DNA of 64,000 nucleotides. Origin: Paenibacillus antibioticophila. Lineage in GTDB: Bacteria; Bacillota; Bacilli; Paenibacillales; Paenibacillaceae. The stretch spans positions 160,266 to 224,265 of the forward strand of contig NZ_HG005143.1 of assembly GCF_000455265.1 (NCBI RefSeq). Reading direction: 5' to 3'. Position 1 is the stretch's first letter, and each line of letters begins with the position of its first letter. The translations under genes were made by a program, and so were the position numbers. This document shows, piece after piece, positions 50,816 to 59,169 of this stretch. The notes under the pieces were generated by a model. It did not search any database, was not told where the DNA came from, and saw only the letters and a program-made list of their open reading frames with translations.

Positions 50816-51156
50816 AGTGCAGCTTGAGACATGCTGCTTCCTTCCAATATATCACAGACCACAACTGCTTGTAAGCGGCTCGCCAGACGCTGCAACAGCT
50901 CCCAATCCGTCTCCTCATATTGCAAAATCGGCTCCCCGACCGCCTCGCCGCCCCCGGTGTAATAGATCATATCACTGCCCGGATAGGCCTGCAGCACTTT
51001 CCCGATCAAGGCGCTACATGTCTGCTGCTCCTCTGAAAAAGTCCGCTTGCGCTTCTCGATATCCAGCGTATATGATGCACTCACACCTCTCCCATCCGAT
51101 TCATGCTCCTTTCTTTTGGAGGTAGGGTGCATAAGTATTTTGTTTAATGAGCGCAA
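50788..51156 (-). pseudogene. fragment of the VgrG/gpD-like toxin carrier
   Basis: This frame encodes a carrier piece from SASYTLDIEKRKRTF to LQAVVVCDILE, matching residues of the copy at 57.9-58.1 kb. Ahead of it is the leader and first codons of a DUF4280 gene (AAAGGAGCATGAATCGGATGGG, partly). An internal deletion has therefore joined the start of the DUF4280 gene to the middle of the carrier. After CDILE a small indel shifts the frame, so the WG part follows in another frame. This copy keeps GGGGGC where the copy at 57.97 kb has a stop codon. Confidence 0.8.
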
Positions 51157-51170
51157 AAAAGCTTATCCCA
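51116..51170 (-). repeat. conserved leader repeat of toxin operons
   Basis: TTTTGGAGGTAGGGTG, then a T-rich spacer, ATGAGCGCAAAAAA and AAGCTTATCC are shared with 58.98-59.04 kb. This marks the junction between one immunity gene and the next DUF4280/carrier unit, which supports an origin by duplication of whole operons. Confidence 0.6.
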
Positions 51171-51192
51171 ACTCTCTGGGGTAAGCTTCTTT
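51154..51192 (-). terminator. cassette terminator
   Basis: AAGCTTATCCC (51159-51169) pairs with GGGGTAAGCTT (51178-51188) with one mismatch; the minus strand ends in TTTTTT. It lies 79 nt after the 143-aa gene at 51.27-51.70 kb when read in its own direction, before the carrier fragment. Confidence 0.75.
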
Positions 51193-51270
51193 GAATGATT
51201 GAATCGAAACAAATTTTCGGAAAATGAACATGAATATTCATTCGCATAGCATTTTGCAAAAATAACTCAC

Positions 51271-51702
51271 TTAGCTTTGTGTTACCGGATGTCCGTTAGG
51301 GTCTAACATACCCATTACTGCTTTATCTCGGTCCGATACAATTAAAGTATACTCTTCAAACAAAAAAGGATTTGGTTGTAAATCTACATTAACTCTCCAA
51401 GCAGGTCGAATATCATCATTCTCTCTATTTTCTGGATCTACTTTAAACGTATAGGCTTCATCGAAAAACAAATTTTCTATTTGTTCATTAATCGTGCCTT
51501 CCAATTCATTTTCTTGATGGTACTGTTTGGCTATTTTAATAACTTCCATTGGTGCTAATACTGTTTCTATTGTAATTTCCTCTAATTTACGATAATGTCT
51601 TGGAATATCTTCTTTCTTCAATTTTAAATATTCATTAAATTCTTCATCACTTAAATTTTTAAACTCTTCACTTGTCATTTTCTTATATTTGTCTAATGAC
51701 AT
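51271..51702 (-). CDS. small presumed immunity protein
   Basis: A 143-aa acidic, cytosolic protein. Its first 45 residues are a charged helical stretch (MTSEEFKNLSDEEFNEYLKL), followed by an alpha/beta part with AWRVNVDLQPNPFLFEEYTLIV and the ending MLDPNGHPV. The end resembles the protein at 49.4-49.7 kb. AAGGAAATGATGAG precedes the ATG. No family is assigned. It stands alone between a broken SUKH gene and a terminator, as an orphan. Confidence 0.55.
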   Translation of the reverse strand: MSLDKYKKMTSEEFKNLSDEEFNEYLKLKKEDIPRHYRKLEEITIETVLAPMEVIKIAKQYHQENELEGTINEQIENLFFDEAYTFKVDPENRENDDIRPAWRVNVDLQPNPFLFEEYTLIVSDRDKAVMGMLDPNGHPVTQS

Positions 51703-51716
51703 CTCATCATTTCCTT

Positions 51717-52163
51717 TTATCTTAATTTTATCCTTAATCCTTCAATATAACTTAGTGAATGACTTAACGAAGCTTCATCAATACTCCGTTCAATGTCGTC
51801 GTCACCAAGAAATGTTACTGACTCTAGCGGGACCAAGCCCATTGATTCACTGGCATAATAGTAAAAACCATCATGAACATTTTCATAAAATTTCCAAATT
51901 GCAATAGGAGTTTATCCCAAACCTTCGCTAATTCAAATTTTTCTGGCTTTCTTAGGATTTCGGCCTTCGTAATATAGTAATTTCCCATTAGTATTTCTTA
52001 TAGTATATAAAACAGAATAAACATTTTCTGCCTTCATTATCCAAAAAGCTTTTTCCATACTCACAGTCTTAAGTAGGAAAAGCTTTTTTGATGTCAAAGT
52101 CTTTTTTTCAAATATATTCCTTAAGTAAATCAACAATTTGCTCTCGATTTGAGTGTTTTGCAA
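51717..52163 (-). pseudogene. remnant of a SUKH-domain immunity gene
   Basis: Two frames together give a degraded copy of the C-terminal half of the protein at 46.3-47.5 kb. The first part reads YSVLYTIRNTNGKLLYYEGRNP, then two frame changes, then FYENVHDGFYYYASESMGLV and a stop at 51717. It has frameshifts near 51.94 and 51.90 kb and no N-terminal domain. It overlaps the end of the ankyrin gene. Confidence 0.75.
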
Positions 52164-53034
52164 GAGTATAAGCGTCCATATTTTTCATGAATTCATTCGT
52201 ATATTTTAGATTAGCATTTATCCCGTTCTCCAACAGAAGCTTAGATGCTTCATAGTTGCCTTTACGAATAGCAGTAAAAAGTGGATTTAGTTTTGGTGTA
52301 CTTACATTTATCATAATTTTATGTGATAACAACAATTGTACAACTACATTCTCTAACTCAAAAACTGCATTATTCAACTCAATTCCGCTGAACTTATTCA
52401 AATCTGCTCCCAACAAAATCAAGTCCTTGGCCAATTCTATATGTTTTGATTTAATTGCAACATTTAATAACGAGCCATCTCTTGTAATGATGTCGCAGTA
52501 AGTAGAATTATCATGTATTAAACTTCTGTTATTATTCAAGGCGCCGATTCTTAATTTCTCAGATATAATTACTGTTTCATCTGATTCTCCCCATAAAGAC
52601 TCAATATTGTAACGTTCTTCATATGCTTGATATTCACTAGATCCTGGTTTAGGTCCGTTAATTACAGCCTTTATAAATTCCTCTGGAGGGCAATAGCCAT
52701 GCTCACTTATATAATGAAGCATTATACTGGGAGCAGCATATTTCTGTTCGCCGGTCTCACTAATCACTCGAATTTCTGATAATCCTAGTTTGGAAAGCTC
52801 CACTGAATCCGTTAATGTAGGAAAATGAACCTTCTCACCATTACACAGGCAACAATTCAAATTTCCTCTGATTTCATTAAATGGTCTTTTAACATACAAC
52901 CATAAATTATCGATAAATTCACTTGGAACACTTCCCTTATTGTGTTCATTCACTTCATTTATCCATCCAATATTTTGCGCATTTTCGAAATGATGAAGAG
53001 AATAATAAGTTAAATCTTTATAATACTCAGTCAT
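52108..53034 (-). CDS. presumed immunity protein: DUF7919-like domain plus ankyrin repeats
   Basis: A 308-aa protein. The N-terminal 150 residues have the pattern YYKDLTYYSL, IGWINEVNEHNKGSVP, RGNLNCCLCNG and AAPSIMLHYISEHGYCPPEEFI, which I associate with the DUF7919 family. Three to four ankyrin repeats follow (RDGSLLNVAIKSKHIELAKDL and PLFTAIRKGNYEASKLLLENG). There is no signal peptide. It starts 27 nt after the toxin-tip remnant at 53.06-53.93 kb and is thus its probable immunity gene. Ankyrin proteins are found in this role in other toxin loci; here the role is inferred from position. Confidence 0.65.
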   Translation of the reverse strand: MTEYYKDLTYYSLHHFENAQNIGWINEVNEHNKGSVPSEFIDNLWLYVKRPFNEIRGNLNCCLCNGEKVHFPTLTDSVELSKLGLSEIRVISETGEQKYAAPSIMLHYISEHGYCPPEEFIKAVINGPKPGSSEYQAYEERYNIESLWGESDETVIISEKLRIGALNNNRSLIHDNSTYCDIITRDGSLLNVAIKSKHIELAKDLILLGADLNKFSGIELNNAVFELENVVVQLLLSHKIMINVSTPKLNPLFTAIRKGNYEASKLLLENGINANLKYTNEFMKNMDAYTLAKHSNREQIVDLLKEYI

Positions 53035-53061
53035 CTATAACTCTCCATTTCATTTAATATA

Positions 53062-53926
53062 TTAATCAATCAAATCCATAGCTTTTAATATATTCTTCGA
53101 GCGTTCACTATAACACCATGCACAAATAATCGTTCCTTCACCATTTACTATTTCACTTAATTTTTCTTTCGGTATATCATTAATATCAAATATATTAACA
53201 TTGGCATGATCTCCCCATCTCGCTAAATCCTCATCGAAAAATTTGGGTTCACGAATAAGAGTGCCATCTATTGTGCCATGTGCCCCAGTCAACAGATTAA
53301 TTTTCCTATTTGCTTCGTCAAGAATACTAGAAAAATGCTTCTGTAGTATTTTATCAGTAGATACATGCACAGTTCCACCAGATTCATTTATAACAGAGTA
53401 AAATGTTGGTGGATCAAAACCTCTTTCGATCCCTTTATCTGCTCCTGACTTACTATTCCCATCAAAGGGTACATTCAGTACCTTAGGGAAGCCTTTCATC
53501 TTCTTCCCAAGCACACTGCCTGCATCACTGAGCTTCTCCAGCGCCTTCTGGTATCCTACTGCCGCTTTATCCATACCCTTCGATATCCCGGACTTAATGG
53601 AAGCGGGGCTGATCTTATTTCCAATCTTCCCAATAAAACTTGCCCAGCTTCTTGGCATACTTGTTATCCAGCACGCCTAAGGTCACCATACCAATCCCGG
53701 CATCCATCGCTACGGTCTTCCAGTTAATCTTCTCCCCGCGCAGCACCTGATCCATAATGCTACTGAACGCGCCTTCCGCCCCGGCCATACCCACCTTAAG
53801 GGCAAACGCTGTTCCGATGGCGGCTCCAGGTCCGAAGATGGCACCACTTACCGCTCCTAGAAACTTTCCTTTAGCCCGTTCAACGCATAGGCAACAGAAT
53901 CGAACAGAAAAAAAGCCTATAGCCAA
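53062..53926 (-). pseudogene. truncated carrier with an unrecognised toxin tip
   Basis: The 5' part encodes the pre-toxin region of the carrier (GAVSGAIFGPGAAIGTAF, MAGAEGAFSSIMDQVLRGEK), starting in the middle of the carrier. A frameshift near 53.64 kb moves it to the frame of the tip. The tip (about 115 residues) contains LTGAHGTIDG, a D/E-rich stretch and TIICAWCYSERSKN near the end. The spaced HG and C residues recall caspase-like peptidases, but this is only a resemblance. No start or ribosome site is evident, and a terminator overlaps the beginning, so it is probably silent. Confidence 0.7.
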
Positions 53927-53949
53927 TTCGACTATGAGTTAGCTTAGGC
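53908..53949 (-). terminator. cassette terminator
   Basis: An imperfect hairpin (53915-53926 with 53939-53949) is followed by seven T residues on the minus strand. It ends transcripts from the two small genes at 54.05-54.51 kb and stands at the start of the carrier remnant. Confidence 0.65.
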
Positions 53950-54049
53950 CTTAGCAAATTATATGCATACATTAAGTTGGCAACTCTGTACACAAAACAT
54001 TTGTCCAAAAACTGTCGCGATAAGTTTTTTACAATCCGCCATATAGCTT

Positions 54050-54364
54050 TTATAATTCTGCACTTTGATTATCATCCAATAAAACAAAAACATGATTTCC
54101 AGTTTTAATCTTTGAAAAATCTTCTGAATCATAAATAGTAATTCCAATATTGATCATCCCAGATATAGAAGTTGAAACATTCATCTTCTTCACTTTAAAT
54201 TGCAATTCTTCGTTTGTAGTTTTAACCATAATATATTTATCCACAAGATAAGGCAGCTTCGTGTTATTTGAGGAAAATATTGGGTCAGCTCCCCCTACAA
54301 TAATACATCCTAGTTTGTCATGGCTCTTGCTATAGCCAATTTCCATAATATGTGTATAGGACAT
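54050..54364 (-). CDS. small protein of unknown function
   Basis: A 104-aa protein, mostly beta strand by pattern, beginning SYTHIMEIGYSKSHDKLGCI and ending VFVLLDDNQSAEL. There is no signal peptide or membrane helix. AAGGAGG lies 8 nt before the ATG. It follows a 44-aa helix-turn-helix-like gene by 12 nt, and the two form a small operon between a large palindrome and a terminator, inserted between two toxin cassettes. I do not recognise it. Confidence 0.6.
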   Translation of the reverse strand: MSYTHIMEIGYSKSHDKLGCIIVGGADPIFSSNNTKLPYLVDKYIMVKTTNEELQFKVKKMNVSTSISGMINIGITIYDSEDFSKIKTGNHVFVLLDDNQSAEL

Positions 54365-54376
54365 TTTGTATCCTCC

Positions 54377-54511
54377 TTACCTTTCAAAAATATCAAGTAA
54401 CTGTTTAACATCTTTCAGCTTCAATCCTTCATTTCTTAACCTTTGAATACCGCTGATGCTCATTCCTCTTTGCTCTAACAGATTCCCAAGGGTTATCCTC
54501 ACTTGTTTCAT
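54377..54511 (-). CDS. 44-aa helix-turn-helix-like small protein
   Basis: A complete short gene: ATG at 54511, stop TAA at 54377-54379, with GGGGG 8 nt before the start. The product is basic and helical, with LGNLLEQRGMSISGIQRL followed by LKLKDVKQLLDIF, a spacing like the first helices of small Xre/Cro proteins. It is shorter than any complete Xre regulator, so it may be a truncated regulator. The 59-nt palindrome 30 nt upstream could be its operator. The start codon of the next gene lies 12 nt after its stop. Confidence 0.5.
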   Translation of the reverse strand: MKQVRITLGNLLEQRGMSISGIQRLRNEGLKLKDVKQLLDIFER

Positions 54512-54540
54512 TTTCAATCCCCCATTCCATTTATGCGTTG

Positions 54541-54599
54541 ACTGTACTCGTAAGCGTACGATCTAATTCAATTAGATGACGTACGCTTATACGTACAGT
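54541..54599. repeat. large interrupted palindrome
   Basis: Left-arm segments ACTGTAC, TAAGCGTAC and ATCTAATT match, in reverse order, AATTAGAT, GTACGCTTA and GTACAGT in the right arm. That gives 24 paired bases around a single central base, with a 3-nt mismatch and a 2-nt bulge between blocks. It lies between the divergent small helix-turn-helix gene and a broken plus-strand frame. It could be an operator or a structured RNA; neither arm has a T run. Confidence 0.65.
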
Positions 54600-54641
54600 G
54601 AGCATATTTATTCCTATTTTTTATAGAAAGGTGACTTCCTC

Positions 54642-54986
54642 GTGATACAAAGTATTTGTATTGTTTTAGGTCCCTATGATGAGAAGGATTTAGAATATGC
54701 TGTAACACTTGGCTATCTTGTTCATGAGCGTTAGGCTGTATATGTGACAGATAGCTACTTGTGGTTGCGTAAAGTCCTAAAAGCCTCTCATCATTCTTAT
54801 TTATACTTTGATGATCCACACAGCGCGGGACTTGTTCTAGCTACAAATATTACTCTAACCAAATCAAGCTACGTAGAAGAAATTATGCTCAAGCTGAAAC
54901 ACACGAATGCACTTGATTTTTTAATTGGAGAACATAGTAATCTATCTTCAGGAGATTTTTTTAGTATCAATACAACGCTCGGATAA
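54642..54986 (+). pseudogene. plus-strand open frame with one in-frame TAG
   Basis: From a GTG at 54642 behind AAAGGTGA the frame reads about 114 codons to a TAA, broken only by TAG at 54732-54734. The conceptual product starts with ICIVLGPYDEKDLEYAVTLGY and is cytosolic. It is one of very few plus-strand candidates in the array. I do not recognise a family. It may be a decayed gene. The stretch from 54.99 to 55.31 kb holds only a terminator and spacer repeats. Confidence 0.35.
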
Positions 54987-55074
54987 TAGTATTTATGATA
55001 TTTTAGTTACCTATGGTAGTTTGGATGTCTGGTATGCAAACTTGTTGAAGTAACGGGAAGCGTAAGAGCAAAAC

Positions 55075-55115
55075 AAAAGCCTACTTCATCTCATTTGAGT
55101 TGAAATAGGCTTTTT
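55075..55115. terminator. bidirectional cassette terminator
   Basis: AAAAGCCTACTTCA pairs with TGAAATAGGCTTTT (one mismatch), extended by ATCTCAT/GTTGAG-type pairing near the loop, with A and T runs on both sides. It lies downstream of the SUKH-3 gene on the minus strand and after the plus-strand remnant. Confidence 0.75.
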
Positions 55116-55245
55116 AGCTCAAAAGAAAGACTAAAGATACGAAACTCAACAAAACATTTTTGGGATGGGGAAAGTCAATATTACATCTCCTGAAAGATTT
55201 CACGCTTAGCTTGATAATTTACCAATTATCCCGGTAGATGTCATA

Positions 55246-55259
55246 CTTCATATTACAAT
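55246..55259. repeat. array flanking repeat, second copy
   Basis: CTTCATATTACAAT, identical to 44765-44778; TTAGCTTGATAATTTA at 55206-55221 also matches 59.12 kb. It lies 50 nt beyond the stop of the SUKH-3 gene. Confidence 0.5.
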
Positions 55260-55309
55260 CCGTCTAATAAAAAGTTAATTAAATAGCTAGCTAGTTTACA
55301 CAGTGTAAA

Positions 55310-55732
55310 CTAAGATTCCCCCCACGGAGTTCCCCCATTGCCACTAATTAAATTCTCCCATGCTTCCATCGCAGAGTCCCCCAGTTTTCCAGTACTACAA
55401 TACACTTTTCCACTTTCAGAAACAAACAATATCAAATAATCACTGTCAATTTTCCCTACAGGAACTAATCTTTCTTGAGCATAATTTTCCTCTGATTTGA
55501 AACTACCGTTAGCATAGTAACTAGTAAACTTCACACTTGTATCATGAACTTCTTCATTTATAGTGTCCTTTAAAACTAAATCTCCAAATTCTTCAATAAA
55601 ATCCTTTACTGATTGAAAAACGGTATAACCATTTTCCTCTAAATTATTTTTGAATTCATTTATATCAATTTTCCTTCCTTCATACCATCCTGAATCAGTT
55701 AAAATCTTCAAAGTTTCATTGCTTATGTTCAA
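55310..55732 (-). CDS. SUKH-3 immunity protein
   Basis: A 140-aa protein of the SUKH-3 family, with SGWYEGRKIDINEFKNNLEEN at residues 12-32, the FIEEFGDL motif near 45-52 and a conserved C-terminal half with VGKIDSDYLILFVSESGKVYC. The fold binds and blocks nuclease, deaminase or other toxin tips. The start is TTG behind AGGAGAGATTT. It immediately follows the broken YwqJ-type toxin at 55.7-58.4 kb (11 nt gap) and is the cognate immunity gene by position. It is intact although the toxin is dead. Confidence 0.8.
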   Translation of the reverse strand: MNISNETLKILTDSGWYEGRKIDINEFKNNLEENGYTVFQSVKDFIEEFGDLVLKDTINEEVHDTSVKFTSYYANGSFKSEENYAQERLVPVGKIDSDYLILFVSESGKVYCSTGKLGDSAMEAWENLISGNGGTPWGES

Positions 55733-55743
55733 CTAAATCTCTC

Positions 55744-58382
55744 CTAATCCATTGAGTTCATAAAATCTTCAAACGTTATTCTACAATTATTATTACAAAA
55801 GGCTTTAACAAGCCCCGTTCCAACAGTTACGGATCTCAACACAAGATTTTTAATTTTTGCACCTTGGAGAATAGCATCTCTAACCGCCCATACCTCAGCA
55901 CAATTTTCCACAAGCCAGTTCTTTTGCATGCTCGGTTCTAACTCATTATTCTTGAAATATTTCCCCTTAGAAGCTGCCTCATCTTTTGTCTTTTGAATTA
56001 AATCTCTTAATTTCCCCATCTCTTCTTTAACGGATTTTATATTCTTTCCTGAAAATATGATGGATTATAAGCCACTAGTTCATCTATATAGTCGTCAGTT
56101 AACTTTTGCCTATAGAATTCTACATATTCATTTGGACTCTTCAGTTCAATGTTCACAATACTTGGATTATTTTGATAGATTCCGAGACGTTTTAGTAGCA
56201 TCAACTGCAACACTCGCCACGGCTGGTTTAAAATCCGGTCCATATCTACTTCCATCTCTTATTGATTTTGTATAATCATCTAACAGTTCTGGCGCGAGTT
56301 CAAAAGCATCCTTTTTCTTCAGTTTCTTCCCAAGCTTGCTACCAGCATCACTGAGCTTGTCCACTGCCTTCTCAAAGCCCTCATTTGCCTTCGTAACTCC
56401 TTTTTTCACCCAATCTGGAGTCACTTCATTACCGACTTTGCCCACAAAGCCAGTGAACTTTTGACCCACCTTACTGTCCAGCACGCCCAAGGTCAGCATG
56501 CCAATCCCAGCGTCCTTAGCTACAGTACTCCAATTAATCTTCTCCCCATGTAGCACTTGATCCATAATGCTACTGAACGCGCCTTCTGCTCCGGCCATGC
56601 CCACCTTACGGGCAAACGCTGTTCCGATGGCGGCTCCGGGTTCGAAGATCGCACCACTCGCTGCTCCAATGAAGCCATCCTTTAGCCCGGTCAACGCATA
56701 GTCGCTCATATCGCTAACCTCGCCCCGGGCTATGCGGCCATCATCCCGATACCCATGGCGCCCCCAATCAACGCGCCCCCGGCTACCGCTCCGATCAGAA
56801 CCGGGCCTGCTCCCAGCGTCGCCACCGTCAAAGCCGCTACAGCTGCGACGGCCACGACGACCGCCAGGCCAACCAGCACATTCTTCGCCAGCTTGCCCCA
56901 GTCGAACAGCGGCTCCGGCTCCGGCTCTTCACCTAGCTCGGGCTCATCGTCGAACGGCGGATAGCTCGTCCGGTCGCTGCCATCCGCCCACACCTTCTCG
57001 TCCAGCAGATGGTACTCGCTCTCCACTACCACTCCAGATTCGCTCTCTCCGCGATAGACCAAGATCTGGCTTTCACTACCTAGAATGATCTGCTGCGGTG
57101 TATAGAGCTCCAGCTCCAGTTCGGCGGTCATCGTCAGCTTGCCGGGACTGGTAATCTCAATCCCCGTCTCGTCGTTCAGACTGACGAGCATCGCACCCTC
57201 GGGGTCCTTTTGCAAGTTCACATGATTGGGTGCCAGCTTCAGCTCACTACCATGCTCGGTCCCGAAGTACCGCGTATTCGTGTCTCCGGTCTTGGCGCAA
57301 TCACCGCCATTCTTGCGTGCCGTCCCCACAATTAGCGCACCTGAACCCGTCGCGTCCGGGTAGTACAGACTTGCCTTCGTTCCGACCTGCGGCAGGCAGT
57401 GCATCACACTTCCCGTCGGCGGAGCGAATGGATACCAATGCGGCTCAGCTAAGCCATCATCCTTATCAATCTCCAGGCGCAGCTGGACCTCTTCTCCACG
57501 AACAGCCAGCACCTCACCCTCCAGCGAGATGCCCCGCAAGAGCGGATTGCGCAGCGTTTCCCGGCGGATTCCATCCGGTCGGGCCAGCACATAATGAAAG
57601 TGTAGCTCGCCCTGCTCCAGCTCCGCTCGCAGCTCACGAATGACGAACGGCTGCTGCCGGAATTCTACCTGCTCTCCCAGAGCATACCGCTCCGAGGTGG
57701 TCAGCTCGTATTCAAAGAAATCCGTATCATGCAGCCCGGAGGACAACCCACCTGCCAGATGATAGGCTTTGAGATTTTTGCGAGCCGTGTAGGACACGTC
57801 CTGCGGCAGCTCTCGCGATGCTCCCTCTGGCATGCCGATGTGCAACTTGGGACTTGCTGCTTCCAATATATCACAGACGACGACCGCCTGTAAGCGGCTC
57901 GCCAGACGCTGTAGCAGCTCCCAATCCGTCTCTTCATATTGCAATATCGGCTCCCCGACAGCCTCGCTACCTCAGGTGTGATAGATCATATCACTGCCCG
58001 GATAGGCCTGCAGCACTTTCCCGATCAGGGCGCTATACGTCTGCTGCTCCTCTGGAAAAGTCCGCTTGCGCTTCTCCACATCCAGCGTATACGAAGCACT
58101 CACACCCTCGATGGTCAGTGTATAGATCCCGTGACTGTGCGTGACCTCGACCCGTTGCACCAAGCCTTTGAACAAGCTCAGCTCCTGTTCTCCTTGCTGT
58201 GCATAGACATATAACGTGTCGTCGGCAGCCGCCTGCAGTGCTGCGGATACCTGCTCGCTGTCTGGGCTTGTCCCTGTCAGGCGTATACGCCCATGCTCCC
58301 CGGTCTTCCACTGGATATGTACATGCTCTAGATGCTGTAGGGGATACGGCGACTGTACCCGGATGTGCTCATATCCTATCAT
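55744..58382 (-). pseudogene. VgrG/gpD-like toxin carrier with YwqJ-type deaminase tip, multiply broken
   Basis: The most complete carrier in the window. The ATG at 58382 follows GGAGGTGG. The domains in order are a gp27/gpD-like head (1-150), a gp5-like OB fold with EGEVLAVRGEEVQL and PQVGTKASLYYPD, a beta-strand stalk, an acidic linker, a long Ala/Val/Gly hydrophobic stretch, the pre-toxin region, and a YwqJ-type deaminase tip with NCAEVWA and FCNNNC. It is broken by an in-frame TGA at 57972-57974, where another copy has GGG, and by a 7-nt deletion near 56.73 kb. Two more frame changes lie near 56.20 and 56.06 kb. It cannot make the full toxin. Confidence 0.85.
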
Positions 58383-58402
58383 GCTGCTCCACCTCCGTTC
58401 CC

Positions 58403-58795
58403 CTACTCATCTTCTTGGCCAGTCGTCATGAATCCGACGTAGCCCATATACATGCACTGCTGGTAGGATTCACTGGTCAGCGCCGGCTTCCCCTCCACCC
58501 GCGTTGTTTCCTTGGTGTTGTTCCATTTCTCCGGAAAGATCGGCTTGCACGGCTTGCCGGATATTTGCTGCCCCTCTTCCGACACGAGATAGATCGTCTC
58601 CGTGCTTGGATTGTCCGGGTTCTGACAGATCCCGAAGTAGGAGATATTCTCAGGACCATAGTCATCCTCATTCATCATGGGTCGATCCTTCACAAAGGCC
58701 CCGTGACTTACGGGCAGATTCAGCTTGCGCTTGTGACTTCCATACTCACACGCCATACAGGCTCCGCGAACGATGTAATATTGGCTTTCCCCCAT
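58403..58795 (-). CDS. DUF4280 (PAAR-like) spike-tip protein
   Basis: About 130 aa. The conserved start YYIVRGACMACEYGSHKRKL and SHGAFVKDRP, the cysteines near residues 13, 16 and 54, and CKPIFPEKW mark the DUF4280 family, which takes the place of PAAR proteins in contractile injection systems. It caps the VgrG-like spike whose gene starts 20 nt downstream. The ATG at 58795 has better spacing to AAAGGAG than the ATG at 58804. It is intact, though its carrier is broken. Only the end of a second copy survives near 61.76 kb and only the start of a third near 51.1 kb. Confidence 0.85.
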   Translation of the reverse strand: MGESQYYIVRGACMACEYGSHKRKLNLPVSHGAFVKDRPMMNEDDYGPENISYFGICQNPDNPSTETIYLVSEEGQQISGKPCKPIFPEKWNNTKETTRVEGKPALTSESYQQCMYMGYVGFMTTGQEDE

Positions 58796-59021
58796 TCGAT
58801 TCATGCTCCTTTCTAAAAGGACCAGCTTCTTCCGTTCAGCAAAAGCAGTCCCCAATCCGTCCTTTACTTTCTGAACATTTGCTTAATAAATTTGTAACAA
58901 TCGTCTTGTTAATTCCCTCATTACAACCTTCAAGAGTCCCAACGTGATCTCACTAAAAGCGGTCAGGTACTTCCATTTTGGAGGTAGGGTGAAAATCATA
59001 GGTATTTTATTTTATGAGCGC

Positions 59022-59070
59022 AAAAAAAAAGCTTATCCTAACCTGTTTTAAAGTTAGGATAAGCTTTTTA
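59022..59070 (-). terminator. cassette terminator
   Basis: A perfect 14-bp stem, AAGCTTATCCTAAC (59029-59042) with 59053-59066, with seven or more T residues after it on the minus strand. It shares AAGCTTATCC with the hairpin at 51.16 kb and most of it with that at 61.80 kb. Confidence 0.85.
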
Positions 59071-59155
59071 AATTTGACTATTCGTTCACATAACATTTTC
59101 CAAAAGCGTCTCACTTAGCTTGATAATTTATCCCTCATTCTCGTTAGAAGTCGCA

Positions 59156-59169
59156 CTTTATATTACAAT
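59156..59169. repeat. array flanking repeat, third copy
   Basis: CTTTATATTACAAT, one change from the copies at 44.77 and 55.25 kb, preceded by TTAGCTTGATAATTTA as at 55.21 kb. It lies about 100 nt beyond the stop of the SUKH-3 gene. Confidence 0.5.

Noticed and set aside
54541-54599. Integron attC site or transposon end
   Set aside because: No integrase or transposase is nearby, and no core-site pattern or target duplication was seen. Left as an unexplained palindrome.
54732-54734. TAG as a recoded amino acid
   Set aside because: No pyrrolysine genes or stop-codon recoding signs are in the window; decay is the simpler reading.
56732-57088. Pro/Arg/Ser-rich plus-strand frames opposite the carrier
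   Set aside because: They mirror the GC-rich hydrophobic carrier region on the other strand and occur at each carrier copy; low-complexity shadow frames.
57972-57974. TGA as selenocysteine in the carrier
   Set aside because: Another copy has GGG at this codon, the position is not a redox site, and the copy has other frameshifts, so it is a nonsense change.
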